Positions 50,473-58,996 of a stretch of 64,000 bases of DNA are shown in pieces. The stretch is taken from positions 62,001 to 126,000 of the forward strand of contig JBKHYJ010000042.1 of the NCBI GenBank assembly GCA_046565505.1. The letters run 5' to 3'. Positions within the stretch are counted from its first letter, which is position 1; the number at the start of each line of letters is the position of its first letter. The stretch is from JBKHYJ01 sp046565505. GTDB lineage: Bacteria; Acidobacteriota; Blastocatellia; UBA7656. The notes beneath the pieces are model-generated. The model did no database searches, had not been told where the DNA came from, and saw only the letters and a program-made list of their open reading frames with translations. The position numbers were made by a program, and so were the translations under genes.

Positions 50473-52089
50473 TCAAACGGGGGCGGCCGTCTCCGCCGCC
50501 CTGTCCCTGCCGCGCAGACCGGCCGCCCGCCTTACCGCCATCCACACGGCGCGCCCGACCAGCACCCAGGCCGCCGCCGCGAAGATGAAGATGAAGTATT
50601 GCATGGGGAGTGTGTACCTGAATTCCGTGTGCATAAGCGATTGAACGAGCATGTAGTAAAGCGGCACTATCATCACGCGGAGCCACCGCCGCGCGCTCAG
50701 CAGCAGCAGGCAGGCCGCCCCTATGAGAATAAATAGCAGCAGGCTCTCTTTGGCGATTCTTTGGGACGCTCTCACGACCGGCCGCGCCCACGAGATGCTT
50801 TCGCCATAGGCGAGCGCGCGGAGCATGGAAGCCCTCCGCGCCGAAGGCTTATCGCGGCGGTCTGAATTTTTATCGCCCTCGCCGCTTCTGGCATGCCGGG
50901 CGGCCTCGCCCGCTTCGACCAACCTCGTATCTGTGCTCTTAAAAACCAGCGGGGCCTGCGCCGAGTACTTAAACATCTCGCCCATTCGCCAAAACATCGC
51001 GCCCGCGAACCAGGCCGGGTGCCTGACTATAACGCCCAGGCTTCTCCTGATCCTGTCGCGGTCGCGCTTTATCCCGTCGGGCACGGCCCACGACTCAGCG
51101 TAGCGCGGGTCGCCATACAAAATGGCTTCCTGGTCGGCCACTTTCTTGTCGTCGTCTACCGCGCCGAATCGCCCCCCGCCCCCGTCCGCGATGCCTTCCC
51201 AGAGCACTATCCCCGTGTTTGCGCTTACGGGCACGAACTCCCCGAAGATTACATAATTGCGTACCGTGATCGGGGCGATCACCAGGAGTGGCGCTATTGC
51301 GACGACCCATGCGCGCTTTGCCGTCTGCGCCTTCCGCGAAGAGAGCAGGACGAGCAGGGCGGCCAGAAATGGCCCCATCATTAACGTGTTCGGCCTGAGC
51401 CAGGTTGACAGCCCTATCATCACGCCCGCGAGCCCATAAATCCACCACGCACGTGCGCGGCCGCGCCCCGTCACGGCGAGCAGGTACACGGCCATCAACA
51501 GCGGCAGCGAGCAGATGGAATCCGGGAGAATGAAATTCGAGTAGTAAGAAAGATGATGCGACAGCGCGGCCAATAATCCCGCCGCCGCCCCTACGGGCCA
51601 AGTGAGCAGATTCCCTGCGATAAGAAAGATCAAGACGGCTGAGAACGAGTTCAGGATGTTTTGAATCAACTGAACGTTGAAATAGCTCTTGCCGAGGAGC
51701 GAGTAAATCGCCGCGAGGTAGATCGGATACCCCGGCGCGTGCACGAGCAGACTCGTGTCGGCCGGGTCCCAATTATCCGGGATCAGCAGCCCATGACCTT
51801 CCGTGATCGAAACGGCTTCGCGGTGGTATTCGGACGCCATGCCCCCGGCGGGCTGCTCGACCGTGTACATGACGGGCGAGAGGTCCACCGCGACCAGCGA
51901 TTTGATCGAGAATGAGGTGAAAAAAATCAGGAGAGAGAAAAGCAGCTTGGCCCTGTCGCCGAAACGGCTGCGGCCCCCGAGCGCAATGATGATGCGCCGG
52001 CGCAAGCGCGGGGCGTTCAAGCCCGCGGGCCATATAATTGCGCAGCCTGCTACGGTCCGCGCAGGGCGTGAAGAGTTGTTTTGAGTCAT
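50473..52089 (-). CDS. GT39-like membrane glycosyltransferase
   Basis: A 538-residue multi-pass protein started at the ATG at 52089 (MTQNNSSRPARTV); the frame extends to 52176. After a first segment (LLFSLLIFFTSFSIKSLV) a loop with REAVSITEGHG and HAPGYPIYLAAIYSLLGKSY resembles the acidic first periplasmic loop of GT39/PMT-type enzymes (ArnT-like), which use polyprenyl-phosphate sugars. About ten more segments follow (VLIFLIAGNLLTWPVGAAAG, LLVIAPITVRNYVIFGEFVP). The C-terminal loop EFRYTLPMQYFIFIFAAAAW is also typical. The acceptor is unknown. It ends 60 bp before the phosphodiesterase gene on the same strand. Confidence 0.75.
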   Translation of the reverse strand: MTQNNSSRPARTVAGCAIIWPAGLNAPRLRRRIIIALGGRSRFGDRAKLLFSLLIFFTSFSIKSLVAVDLSPVMYTVEQPAGGMASEYHREAVSITEGHGLLIPDNWDPADTSLLVHAPGYPIYLAAIYSLLGKSYFNVQLIQNILNSFSAVLIFLIAGNLLTWPVGAAAGLLAALSHHLSYYSNFILPDSICSLPLLMAVYLLAVTGRGRARAWWIYGLAGVMIGLSTWLRPNTLMMGPFLAALLVLLSSRKAQTAKRAWVVAIAPLLVIAPITVRNYVIFGEFVPVSANTGIVLWEGIADGGGGRFGAVDDDKKVADQEAILYGDPRYAESWAVPDGIKRDRDRIRRSLGVIVRHPAWFAGAMFWRMGEMFKYSAQAPLVFKSTDTRLVEAGEAARHARSGEGDKNSDRRDKPSARRASMLRALAYGESISWARPVVRASQRIAKESLLLFILIGAACLLLLSARRWLRVMIVPLYYMLVQSLMHTEFRYTLPMQYFIFIFAAAAWVLVGRAVWMAVRRAAGLRGRDRAAETAAPV

Positions 52090-52326
52090 CGCCTCGGGCC
52101 AAACAGCATACAAAGCCCTGCGACGAACGGTCAACAGGCTCACTCGATGCGAACGCCGGCCGGGAATGGTAACCATTCGGAGGCGAGTTTCAGGCGAACG
52201 CTCTGAATAAAAGAGGCGAGATCGTTACGCCGAGCAGCCCTGCCGCGGGGGCCGGACTGCTCGCCCAGAGTTCTAACTTCCCGCCCATCAGTTCGAGCAG
52301 GGGTAACGCTCGATACACGCCCACAC

Positions 52327-55011
52327 TTACTCGTACCTCAGCGCGACGAGCGGGTCGACGCGCGAGCCGCGACGCGCAGGTATGTAACAGGCCGCAAACG
52401 CGACCGCCGCCAGCAGCAGCGCGGCGCCGGAGTAAACAACAGGGTCCGTCGCGCTGACCTCGAAGAGCAGGCCCGCGATTGCCCGCGTCAAAGCCGCCGC
52501 GCCCGCGGCCCCCGCCAGGACCCCGACCGCCGTTAGCCGCATACCCTGCCGCAGTATCGAGCGCATCAAGTCACGAGGCTCGGCGCCGAGCGCCAGGCGA
52601 ATGCCGAATTCTGTCGTCCGGCTGCTGACGTAAACGGACATGACGCCATATATCCCGACCGCGGCCAGCACCACGGCAAGCAACGAAAACGCCGTGAGGA
52701 GCAGGTTGGTCAGGCGCTGGCTGTTGAGCGTCCGGCCGACCAGCTCCGTCATAGTGCGGACGGAATAGATGGGCAGGTCGGGGTCGAGTCCCTGAATTTT
52801 GCCGCCGACGAGAGAAGTGACGGCCGCCGGGTCGCCTGCCGTGCGGACGACCAGGTACATTGACGGCTGCGGGTCTTGCGTGTAAGGAATGTAGAGGTGC
52901 GGCTCTATTGTTTCAGTCAGGCTCCTGTGCTTGACCCCGCCCACGACCCCCACGATGGTCATCCACGCATCAGGCCCCGTCGCCCAGCCGTACCTTATTC
53001 GCTTGCCTACCGCGTTGCCGTCGGGCCAGTATTGCAGCGCGAGCGTTTCGTCGACGACCGCCACGGGCGGCGAGCTGCCCAGGTCCGCCTCTGAAAAATC
53101 CCGCCCACGCAGCAAGGCGATCCCGAGGGACTGAAAGTAGCCCTGGCTCACTATTCGGATTTGCGCGTTCGGATAAACGCTGCTTAGTGGCGGCTCGTGC
53201 CCTTCGACGACGTAACCATCCGAGGTGCGGCCACTGCCGAAGGGCAGGTTGGAGATTGCGCCGGCGTCTCTGACGCCCGGCAGGCCGCGCACCTGCTCAA
53301 GCAGGCTGCGGTAGAACTGAGATGTTTGCTCGGGGCTGGAGTACTTCCGGGCCGGCAGCGAGAGTCGCAGAGACAGCACCCTGTCAGGCTGAAAGCCAGG
53401 GTCGACTGACATCAAACGCTGGAAGCTCTTAAGCAGCAGCCCCGCGCCCACGAGCAGAACGACCGAGAGAGCGAACTGTGCCGCCACGAGCGCGTTGTTC
53501 ATGCGGCGGCTAGAAGCGGAGGCGCTGCCCCGCAGACCTTCCCGCATGCCCGCGCTGAAGCCGAGCTTGTAAGCCCGCAACGCGGGCGCCAGGCCGAAAA
53601 GCAATCCCGTCAGCACAGCCACGCCGGCCGTGAACATCAGCACGGGGCCATTGACGGTCACCTCATCAATCCGCGGAATGCCTTCGACCGGAAGCCTGCC
53701 GATCATACGCACGCCCCACCACGCGAGCGCGGTCCCGGCGGCCGCGCCCGCCAGCGCGAGCAGCAGGCTTTCCGTGATGAGTTGCCTTACCACGCGACGC
53801 GGCGACGCGCCCAGGGCCAGCCGCACGGCCATCTCCCTCGCGCGCGAAGTCGCCCGCGCCAGCAGGAGGTTGGCGACGTTCGCGCAGGCGATGAGGAGAA
53901 CAAATCCGACCGCGCCCAGCAAAACTACCAGTGGCTTCTGGGTCTCTCCGGTGATCAGTTTCTTGAGCGGGGTTACGATGGTCTTCAGGTCCGCCCCCTC
54001 TGGAGGCGGGGCGTCGCCCTGCCGTGCCTCGTTCCACATTATAGTCGTCGTCTCGACGCGCGCTTCGGAAGGCGAGGTCCCGGGTTTCAACCTCGCGATG
54101 GCTGTCAAATTATATGGGTTTCGCTTCTGGGGATTCAGCCCCAGCGGGACCCACACGTCCGCGATGGGGTCTGGGAAGCCGAACCCCTGACGCATGACCC
54201 CCACGACTTCGGTCGGCGTGCCGTTCAGGTTCAAGGACGTCCCGATGATCTGTGGGTCCCCCCCGAACCGCCGCTGCCAGAACCCATAACTCAGAACGCA
54301 TACGAGGTTCTTGCCGGGAACGTCTTCTTCGGGCCGGAAGACGCGGCCGACGACAGGCTCGACACCTAGCACGCTGAAAAAATCAGCGGTGACGCTCACG
54401 CCCCGCAGCCGCTCAGGCTCGCCCGCGCCCGTCAGGTTGAACCCTGTGCTGGTGAACCCGGCCATTTTTTCAAACACATGGTTTTGGTCGCGGTACATCG
54501 CAAAATCCGCCTGCGACAGCCCCCACGAATCCAAACCTTTCTGCGGGTATGACTTCACGAGGGTGACCAGCCGGTCTGGGTCCGAGTATGGCAGCGGGCG
54601 CAGCAACACCGCGTTGACAAGGCTGAAGATAGCCGTGTTGGCCCCGATGCCTAGCGCCAGCGTCAGCACCGCTATGAATGTAAATCCCCTGTGCTTTCGC
54701 ATCATCCGAACGCCAAAGCGCAAGTCCTGCCACAGGTCTGCGAACATGTTTCCCCTCCCCGCGCCTAAGGCCACAATCTCTGGCCCGGCGGCGCGCTCCG
54801 TACGTTTCAGCCCCCGCACCAGCAGGCTATTATCACTCAACTCCGAGAGCGCGACGCGGCGAGCTTCCTCTTCAGAGGCCCCGGCGAGCCGCGCTTCCTC
54901 GTACCGATCTTCCAAGTGCTGGGCCAGCTCTTCGACTATCTCGGCCTCGCGCGACGGCTCAAGCTTGAGCCTGGCCAGCCGCCCCCTTATGTGTTGCTTC
55001 CACTCACGCAT
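52327..55011 (-). CDS. ABC permease with N-terminal prefix domain (ADOP type)
   Basis: An 894-residue MacB/FtsX-like permease. The first 75 residues form a soluble prefix domain (EWKQHIRGRLARL, REAEIVEELAQHLEDRYEEA, EEEARRVALSEL) found in acidobacterial permeases next to PadR regulators. Then come a membrane segment (FTFIAVLTLALGIGANTAIF), a periplasmic domain (VVGVMRQGFGFPD), three segments (FVLLIACANVANLLLARAT), a second periplasmic domain (LLRGRDFSEADLG) and three final segments ending YIPARRGSRVDPLVALRYE. Its start overlaps the PadR gene by 8 bp, so it is co-expressed with its repressor. Substrate unknown; no ATPase seen. Confidence 0.9.
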   Translation of the reverse strand: MREWKQHIRGRLARLKLEPSREAEIVEELAQHLEDRYEEARLAGASEEEARRVALSELSDNSLLVRGLKRTERAAGPEIVALGAGRGNMFADLWQDLRFGVRMMRKHRGFTFIAVLTLALGIGANTAIFSLVNAVLLRPLPYSDPDRLVTLVKSYPQKGLDSWGLSQADFAMYRDQNHVFEKMAGFTSTGFNLTGAGEPERLRGVSVTADFFSVLGVEPVVGRVFRPEEDVPGKNLVCVLSYGFWQRRFGGDPQIIGTSLNLNGTPTEVVGVMRQGFGFPDPIADVWVPLGLNPQKRNPYNLTAIARLKPGTSPSEARVETTTIMWNEARQGDAPPPEGADLKTIVTPLKKLITGETQKPLVVLLGAVGFVLLIACANVANLLLARATSRAREMAVRLALGASPRRVVRQLITESLLLALAGAAAGTALAWWGVRMIGRLPVEGIPRIDEVTVNGPVLMFTAGVAVLTGLLFGLAPALRAYKLGFSAGMREGLRGSASASSRRMNNALVAAQFALSVVLLVGAGLLLKSFQRLMSVDPGFQPDRVLSLRLSLPARKYSSPEQTSQFYRSLLEQVRGLPGVRDAGAISNLPFGSGRTSDGYVVEGHEPPLSSVYPNAQIRIVSQGYFQSLGIALLRGRDFSEADLGSSPPVAVVDETLALQYWPDGNAVGKRIRYGWATGPDAWMTIVGVVGGVKHRSLTETIEPHLYIPYTQDPQPSMYLVVRTAGDPAAVTSLVGGKIQGLDPDLPIYSVRTMTELVGRTLNSQRLTNLLLTAFSLLAVVLAAVGIYGVMSVYVSSRTTEFGIRLALGAEPRDLMRSILRQGMRLTAVGVLAGAAGAAALTRAIAGLLFEVSATDPVVYSGAALLLAAVAFAACYIPARRGSRVDPLVALRYE

Positions 55012-55357
55012 TTTCCAACCCTGTTATGCGATTGATAGCCTCGACGAAAGCCCGCCAGTTGCTCCGCTGCGCGGCCAGCACCTTCCTGCCTTCGGGAGTC
55101 AGCCGGTAAAAGCGCCGCCGCCGCTGGCCCGCCTTCTCCACCCAGCGGCCCTGAATCCAGCCGCGCTTCTCCAGCCTGTACAGCAGCGGGTAAAGCGAGG
55201 CGACGTTGAACTGCAACGCCCCGCCCGAGCGCGCCTCAATCAACTTGCTGATCTCGTAGCCGTGCCGGGGCCGGCCTTCGACCAGCGACAGTATCAACAA
55301 CTCCGCGCTCCCTTTCTTCAGCTCGCGGTCAAGCATTCGAGAGTCTATATGTGGCAT
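55004..55357 (-). CDS. PadR family transcriptional regulator
   Basis: A 117-residue winged-helix repressor: LKKGSAELLILSLVEGRPRHG, then YEISKLIEARSGGALQFNVA, then LYPLLYRLEKRGWIQGRW and RRRRFYRLTPEGRKVLAAQR, the full PadR N-terminal domain with a short dimerisation helix (WRAFVEAINRITGLE). It overlaps the permease gene by 8 bp. A perfect 9-bp inverted repeat begins one base upstream of its ATG, so autorepression of the operon is very likely. No Shine-Dalgarno is present at this ATG; translation may be leaderless, or may start at the internal Met8 (MLDRELKKG). Confidence 0.92.
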   Translation of the reverse strand: MPHIDSRMLDRELKKGSAELLILSLVEGRPRHGYEISKLIEARSGGALQFNVASLYPLLYRLEKRGWIQGRWVEKAGQRRRRFYRLTPEGRKVLAAQRSNWRAFVEAINRITGLENA

Positions 55358-55358
55358 A

Positions 55359-55385
55359 GCGACATATTACTTAGATATATGTCGC
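55359..55385 (-). promoter_or_regulatory. inverted-repeat operator of the PadR-permease operon
   Basis: Arms GCGACATAT (55359-55367) and ATATGTCGC (55377-55385) are a perfect 9-bp inverted repeat with a 9-bp spacer, right before the PadR start codon. The ATGT/ACAT core is typical of PadR operators. A further ATATGT half-site lies at about 55347-55352. On the minus strand TAATAT within the repeat could be a -10, so the repressor would block the promoter itself. Confidence 0.7.
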
Positions 55386-55605
55386 AGGTCAACCGAAATC
55401 TGCGCGGCTCCGGCGGGCCGGCTGAAACAGGGGGCGGGGCAAGGTCTCGCGGCAGGCGATTGGACAAAAGGGCGGGGCTCTGCGGGGCGGGCCGCGCGGG
55501 TACGAAAGCGCACGGGGGCGGGGGCGGCCGGGCGGCGAGGCAATGACTCGCTTCGACATCTCCCGGCCATAAGCGTGCGCACACGAGGGGCAGGGGCCTC
55601 GGCTT

Positions 55606-56364
55606 TCAAACCTCGACCGTCAAGCCGTCCCGCCCGATCAGCACTTCGCCCGAGAAGTGCTCGCGAAGCTCGCGCCTCAACTCGTCCTCATTCACGTCAA
55701 AATAGAAATGCGTGACCAGCAACCTCTCCGCGCGCGCGGCGGCGGCCATCCCGGCCGCGTCTTTGATTGATAGGTGCAGGGCGCCTTCGCGCCGCTCGCG
55801 GAACGAGCATTCGGAAACCACCAGGCTCGCGCCCGCGAAGAAGCGGCTCACTTCGTCGCTGCGATTCGTGTCGCCCGTGTAACAGATGGCACTGCAGCCG
55901 GCCTCGACCCTCGCCGCAAGGCTCTCCGCCGTGTGAGGCGTCTTCTCGACCGTCAGCGAGCAATGGCCGGAAAGCTCTACGCGGTCGCCGGGCGAAACCG
56001 CCCGCACGTCGAACGGGAACTTCGGCGCGAAGAGGTTCTCGCCGAACGCCGCCTTCAGGCCGTCCATCACTCGGTCGATCCCGCGCGGGGCGATCAGCGT
56101 GAGCGGCCCGGCGCGCTTGTCCTTCATGCCGTGGCGGAACGCGAAGAAGAGCGACGCGAGCTCGCCGCAGTGGTCCACGTGAAAATGGCTGATGAACAGG
56201 TGCGTCATACGCTCCCACGGAAGGCCATACCGCGCGAGCGCGTGCAGCGTCCCCGCCCCGCAGTCCATCATCATTCTTACGCCGCGCGATTCGATGAAAT
56301 AGCCGGAAGAGTTCCTTCCGCCATCGGGGACGTTTGTGCCCGACCCTAGAACAGTGAGTTTCAT
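55606..56364 (-). CDS. metallo-beta-lactamase-fold hydrolase (RNase Z-like)
   Basis: A 252-residue protein started at the ATG at 56364 (MKLTVLGSGTNVPDGG), with GGGGAGG upstream; a longer frame to 56562 is not supported. The zinc motif HFHVDHCGE (HxHxDH), MMMDCGAGTLHALAR before it, CYTGDTNRSDEV (metal Asp) and LLVTHFYFDV near the end match RNase Z/arylsulfatase-like members of the superfamily. It lacks the long flexible arm of true RNase Z, so a phosphodiesterase or other hydrolase role is as likely as tRNA 3' processing. Confidence 0.85.
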   Translation of the reverse strand: MKLTVLGSGTNVPDGGRNSSGYFIESRGVRMMMDCGAGTLHALARYGLPWERMTHLFISHFHVDHCGELASLFFAFRHGMKDKRAGPLTLIAPRGIDRVMDGLKAAFGENLFAPKFPFDVRAVSPGDRVELSGHCSLTVEKTPHTAESLAARVEAGCSAICYTGDTNRSDEVSRFFAGASLVVSECSFRERREGALHLSIKDAAGMAAAARAERLLVTHFYFDVNEDELRRELREHFSGEVLIGRDGLTVEV

Positions 56365-56580
56365 GCCGCCTCCCCATCCGCCCTGCTTGCGACCCGGCCG
56401 CGCGCCGGAGGCATTTATACAATTTTTTACAAACGCCCACACGCCAACGTCGTTCATCGGATTGTTGGTTCTGATTTTATCACGCAGGCTCAGTGCCGCG
56501 CCCATGCCGCCGCTCGCGGCAAGCGTTGACATGGCCGCGTCGGTTCTTCTAGCATCGCACAAGCTACGGGCTGACTAAGA

Positions 56581-57843
56581 ATGGCATTCGCTAATTCAGA
56601 TGGCGCAGAGACGGTCGAGCGATCCGGTTCCGTGCCGCGCGCCGGCGCGGTGATGGCGATCCTTTTATTGGTCTTCTTTCTGGGGACGAGCGACAACCAG
56701 ATGATGTCGCCGCTGCTGCCGCTGATCGCGGGGGACTTCGGTTACGGCGGCCGCGTGGGAGAAGTTGGGCGCTTTCTAGGGCCCGCCTACGCGCTCGCCG
56801 CGGCCGTCGCGGCGCTGCTCGTCGGCCCCATCTCGGACAAGTATGGCCGCCGCCGTTTCCTGCTCTGCGCCTCGGTGCTCTTCGGCGTCTCGCTGCTGGC
56901 CGTGCTTTTGATTAAAGATTTCCGCGCGCTGGCCATCACGAGAATCTTCACGGGGCTCGCGGCCGGGACGTTCTCCACCTGCTCGATCGCTTACGTCGCA
57001 GACTACTTCCCTTACAACCGGCGCGGCGTCGCGATGAGCGTCGTCCAGGCGGGGTACTTCGGCGCGCTCGTCGTAGGCGTGCCGGTGGCGAACCAGATCG
57101 CGCACTGGCAGGGCTGGCGGTCGAGCTTCGCCTTCTTCGGCCTGCTCTCGCTGCTCGCCTTTATTCTGATAGCCGCGCTGCTGCCGGAAGATAAACACCT
57201 GATGCGCGAGCAGAACCTCTCGGCGCGAATGGCGAGGCGCTTCGATAACATCAGGCTCGTGTTCGAGAGGGGTGACCGCGTGGCCTCGATAGCCGCGGCC
57301 TTCTTCGTGTCCGGGGGCTTCGTCGGCTTCTTCTTCTACCTGGGCTCGTGGCTGCGCAAGGACCTGAAGCTCGACGTGGGAGAAGTGAATCTTTTCTTCA
57401 TAGCGGTCGGGGTGGCGTTGCTGGTCGGGGCGGTCGTGGCGGGCCCCGTGGCCGACAGGTTCGGCAAGCGCCGCCTCTCAATCCTGAGCACGGTATTACT
57501 GGCGCCGATGCTTGTGCTGATACCGAATCTAGGGTGGGGCCTCCCGCTGCTAGCATGCTTTCTTACGGCGAGCCTCGCGTTCGCCTTCAGGCAAGGGCCG
57601 CTCCAGGCCCTCGCCACTGGGCTTGTGCCGCGCCGCGCGCGCGGCGCGCTCGTGGCGGTCCGCAACACGGCCTCTCAAATCGGCATCGCCGTTTCGACCG
57701 TCGCCAGCGGCCCGCTCTACGATAATTTCGGCTATGTGGCGGTGGGGGCCTTCGGCGGGGTGCTGACGCTCGCGGCCATTTTCTGCATAATCTTGATGAA
57801 GGAGCCGGGCGCGGAATTAGCGGAAGGTGGCGAACAGGTGTAA
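56581..57843 (+). CDS. MFS transporter
   Basis: A 420-residue major facilitator with about 12 membrane segments. The signature loop between segments 2 and 3 is GPISDKYGRRRFLLC, and its echo is GPVADRFGKRRLSIL between segments 8 and 9. The N-terminus has FLGTSDNQMMSPLLPLIAGD, common in the drug/sugar efflux groups. Substrate unknown. No Shine-Dalgarno is obvious at the ATG. Divergent from the hydrolase gene; the alpha/beta hydrolase gene follows 11 bp later and is probably co-transcribed. Confidence 0.9.
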   Translation: MAFANSDGAETVERSGSVPRAGAVMAILLLVFFLGTSDNQMMSPLLPLIAGDFGYGGRVGEVGRFLGPAYALAAAVAALLVGPISDKYGRRRFLLCASVLFGVSLLAVLLIKDFRALAITRIFTGLAAGTFSTCSIAYVADYFPYNRRGVAMSVVQAGYFGALVVGVPVANQIAHWQGWRSSFAFFGLLSLLAFILIAALLPEDKHLMREQNLSARMARRFDNIRLVFERGDRVASIAAAFFVSGGFVGFFFYLGSWLRKDLKLDVGEVNLFFIAVGVALLVGAVVAGPVADRFGKRRLSILSTVLLAPMLVLIPNLGWGLPLLACFLTASLAFAFRQGPLQALATGLVPRRARGALVAVRNTASQIGIAVSTVASGPLYDNFGYVAVGAFGGVLTLAAIFCIILMKEPGAELAEGGEQV

Positions 57844-57854
57844 ACTCTAGCCCC

Positions 57855-58820
57855 ATGAAAGCACCCCTCGCATCGCGCGGCGGCCCGAGACCCGGCCGCT
57901 GGAAGCGCGTGCTCAAGCGCGTGATCTTAGCCCTTCTAATCCTCTTCGTAGTTTTAGTCTATTGCGTGTTCCCGCTCTGGTTGTCGTCGGTCGTGACGAA
58001 CGCGAGGACGCGCCCGGCGGACCGTCAACTGACCGAAACGCCCGCGGATTATAAAGCGGAGTTCAGGGACGTTGAGTTCCATACGTCGGACGGCGTCAGG
58101 ATAAGCGCCTGGCTGATGCCGAGCCGCGGCAGGCGTACGACGATCATTTACTCGCACGGGCTGTTCCGGTCGAGGCGAGAGCTTTTGGAGCGCGCGGCGG
58201 ACCTCTGGCAGCTCGGCTATGGGGCGCTGCTGTACGACGCGCGCAACCACGGCGACAGCGGGCCTGCGCGCGTGAGCTTCGGCTATAACGAGCGGCTCGA
58301 CGCCGAGGCGGCGGTCCGTTTCCTGCGCGAAGACCTGCGCTCGGGCGACCGCGTCGTGTTGTTCGGAATATCTATGGGCGCGGCGACCGCCTTGCTCGCC
58401 GCGGCCGAAACGCCTGAAGTCGCCGCCATCATCTCCGACAGCTCTTTCCTGTCTTTTAAGGACACCACGGACCATCACGTCAGGTTGTTCTTACACCTGC
58501 CGGCCTTCCCTCTGTCGAATGAGATGCGGTATTTGATGGAGTGGCGCGCGGGGTTCGATGGCTCAAGGCTCGACGCCCTGGACGCGGTTAAGAGAATCGG
58601 CCCCCGCCCAATACTCTTCATCGCTGCGGCGCATGATAAACGCATGCCGCCCGACCTTGCGCAAAGGCTGTACGAAGCTTCCGCAAGCCCCCGGCGCGAT
58701 CTGCTTGTCGTTGACGGCCCCGGCTCCGAGATACACGGGCACGCCTACCAGGCCGACAGGAAACTTTACGTCACGAGGGCCGCGCAGTTCCTTGAGGCCG
58801 CTCTTGAGAATCAGGATTGA
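57855..58820 (+). CDS. membrane-anchored alpha/beta hydrolase
   Basis: A 321-residue protein with an N-terminal membrane anchor (VILALLILFVVLVYCVFPLW, about residues 22-42) followed by an alpha/beta hydrolase domain: IIYSHGLFRSRRELLERAAD (oxyanion), ALLYDARNHGDSG, the nucleophile elbow LFGISMGAATALLAA, and late IHGHAYQADRKLY with the catalytic His. Resembles membrane-anchored serine hydrolases of the YqiA/BAAT-like lineage. The active domain should face the periplasm. Starts 11 bp after the MFS gene, so likely one operon. Confidence 0.85.
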   Translation: MKAPLASRGGPRPGRWKRVLKRVILALLILFVVLVYCVFPLWLSSVVTNARTRPADRQLTETPADYKAEFRDVEFHTSDGVRISAWLMPSRGRRTTIIYSHGLFRSRRELLERAADLWQLGYGALLYDARNHGDSGPARVSFGYNERLDAEAAVRFLREDLRSGDRVVLFGISMGAATALLAAAETPEVAAIISDSSFLSFKDTTDHHVRLFLHLPAFPLSNEMRYLMEWRAGFDGSRLDALDAVKRIGPRPILFIAAAHDKRMPPDLAQRLYEASASPRRDLLVVDGPGSEIHGHAYQADRKLYVTRAAQFLEAALENQD

Positions 58821-58939
58821 GTACGGGATCGGGCGAGGGCCTATGACGTTAACGGGAAAGACATAAGCCCCGCGGGCGCGACACCCGGCCGCGCCATGTA
58901 AGACCCACGAAAGAGCATTATTCGGCGGCCCCTCGCGTC

Positions 58940-58951
58940 GCCCCCTGGGGC
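58940..58951 (+). terminator. hairpin downstream of the alpha/beta hydrolase
   Basis: GCCCC-CT-GGGGC stem (58940-58951) followed by TTATTGCCTTTT, a moderate T-rich tail on the plus strand. The short stem and small loop make this a weak terminator candidate between the hydrolase and UPF0182 genes. Confidence 0.4.
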
Positions 58952-58996
58952 TTATTGCCTTTTGCCTTTCATACTCCTCTTCTCTATGATTGCGGT

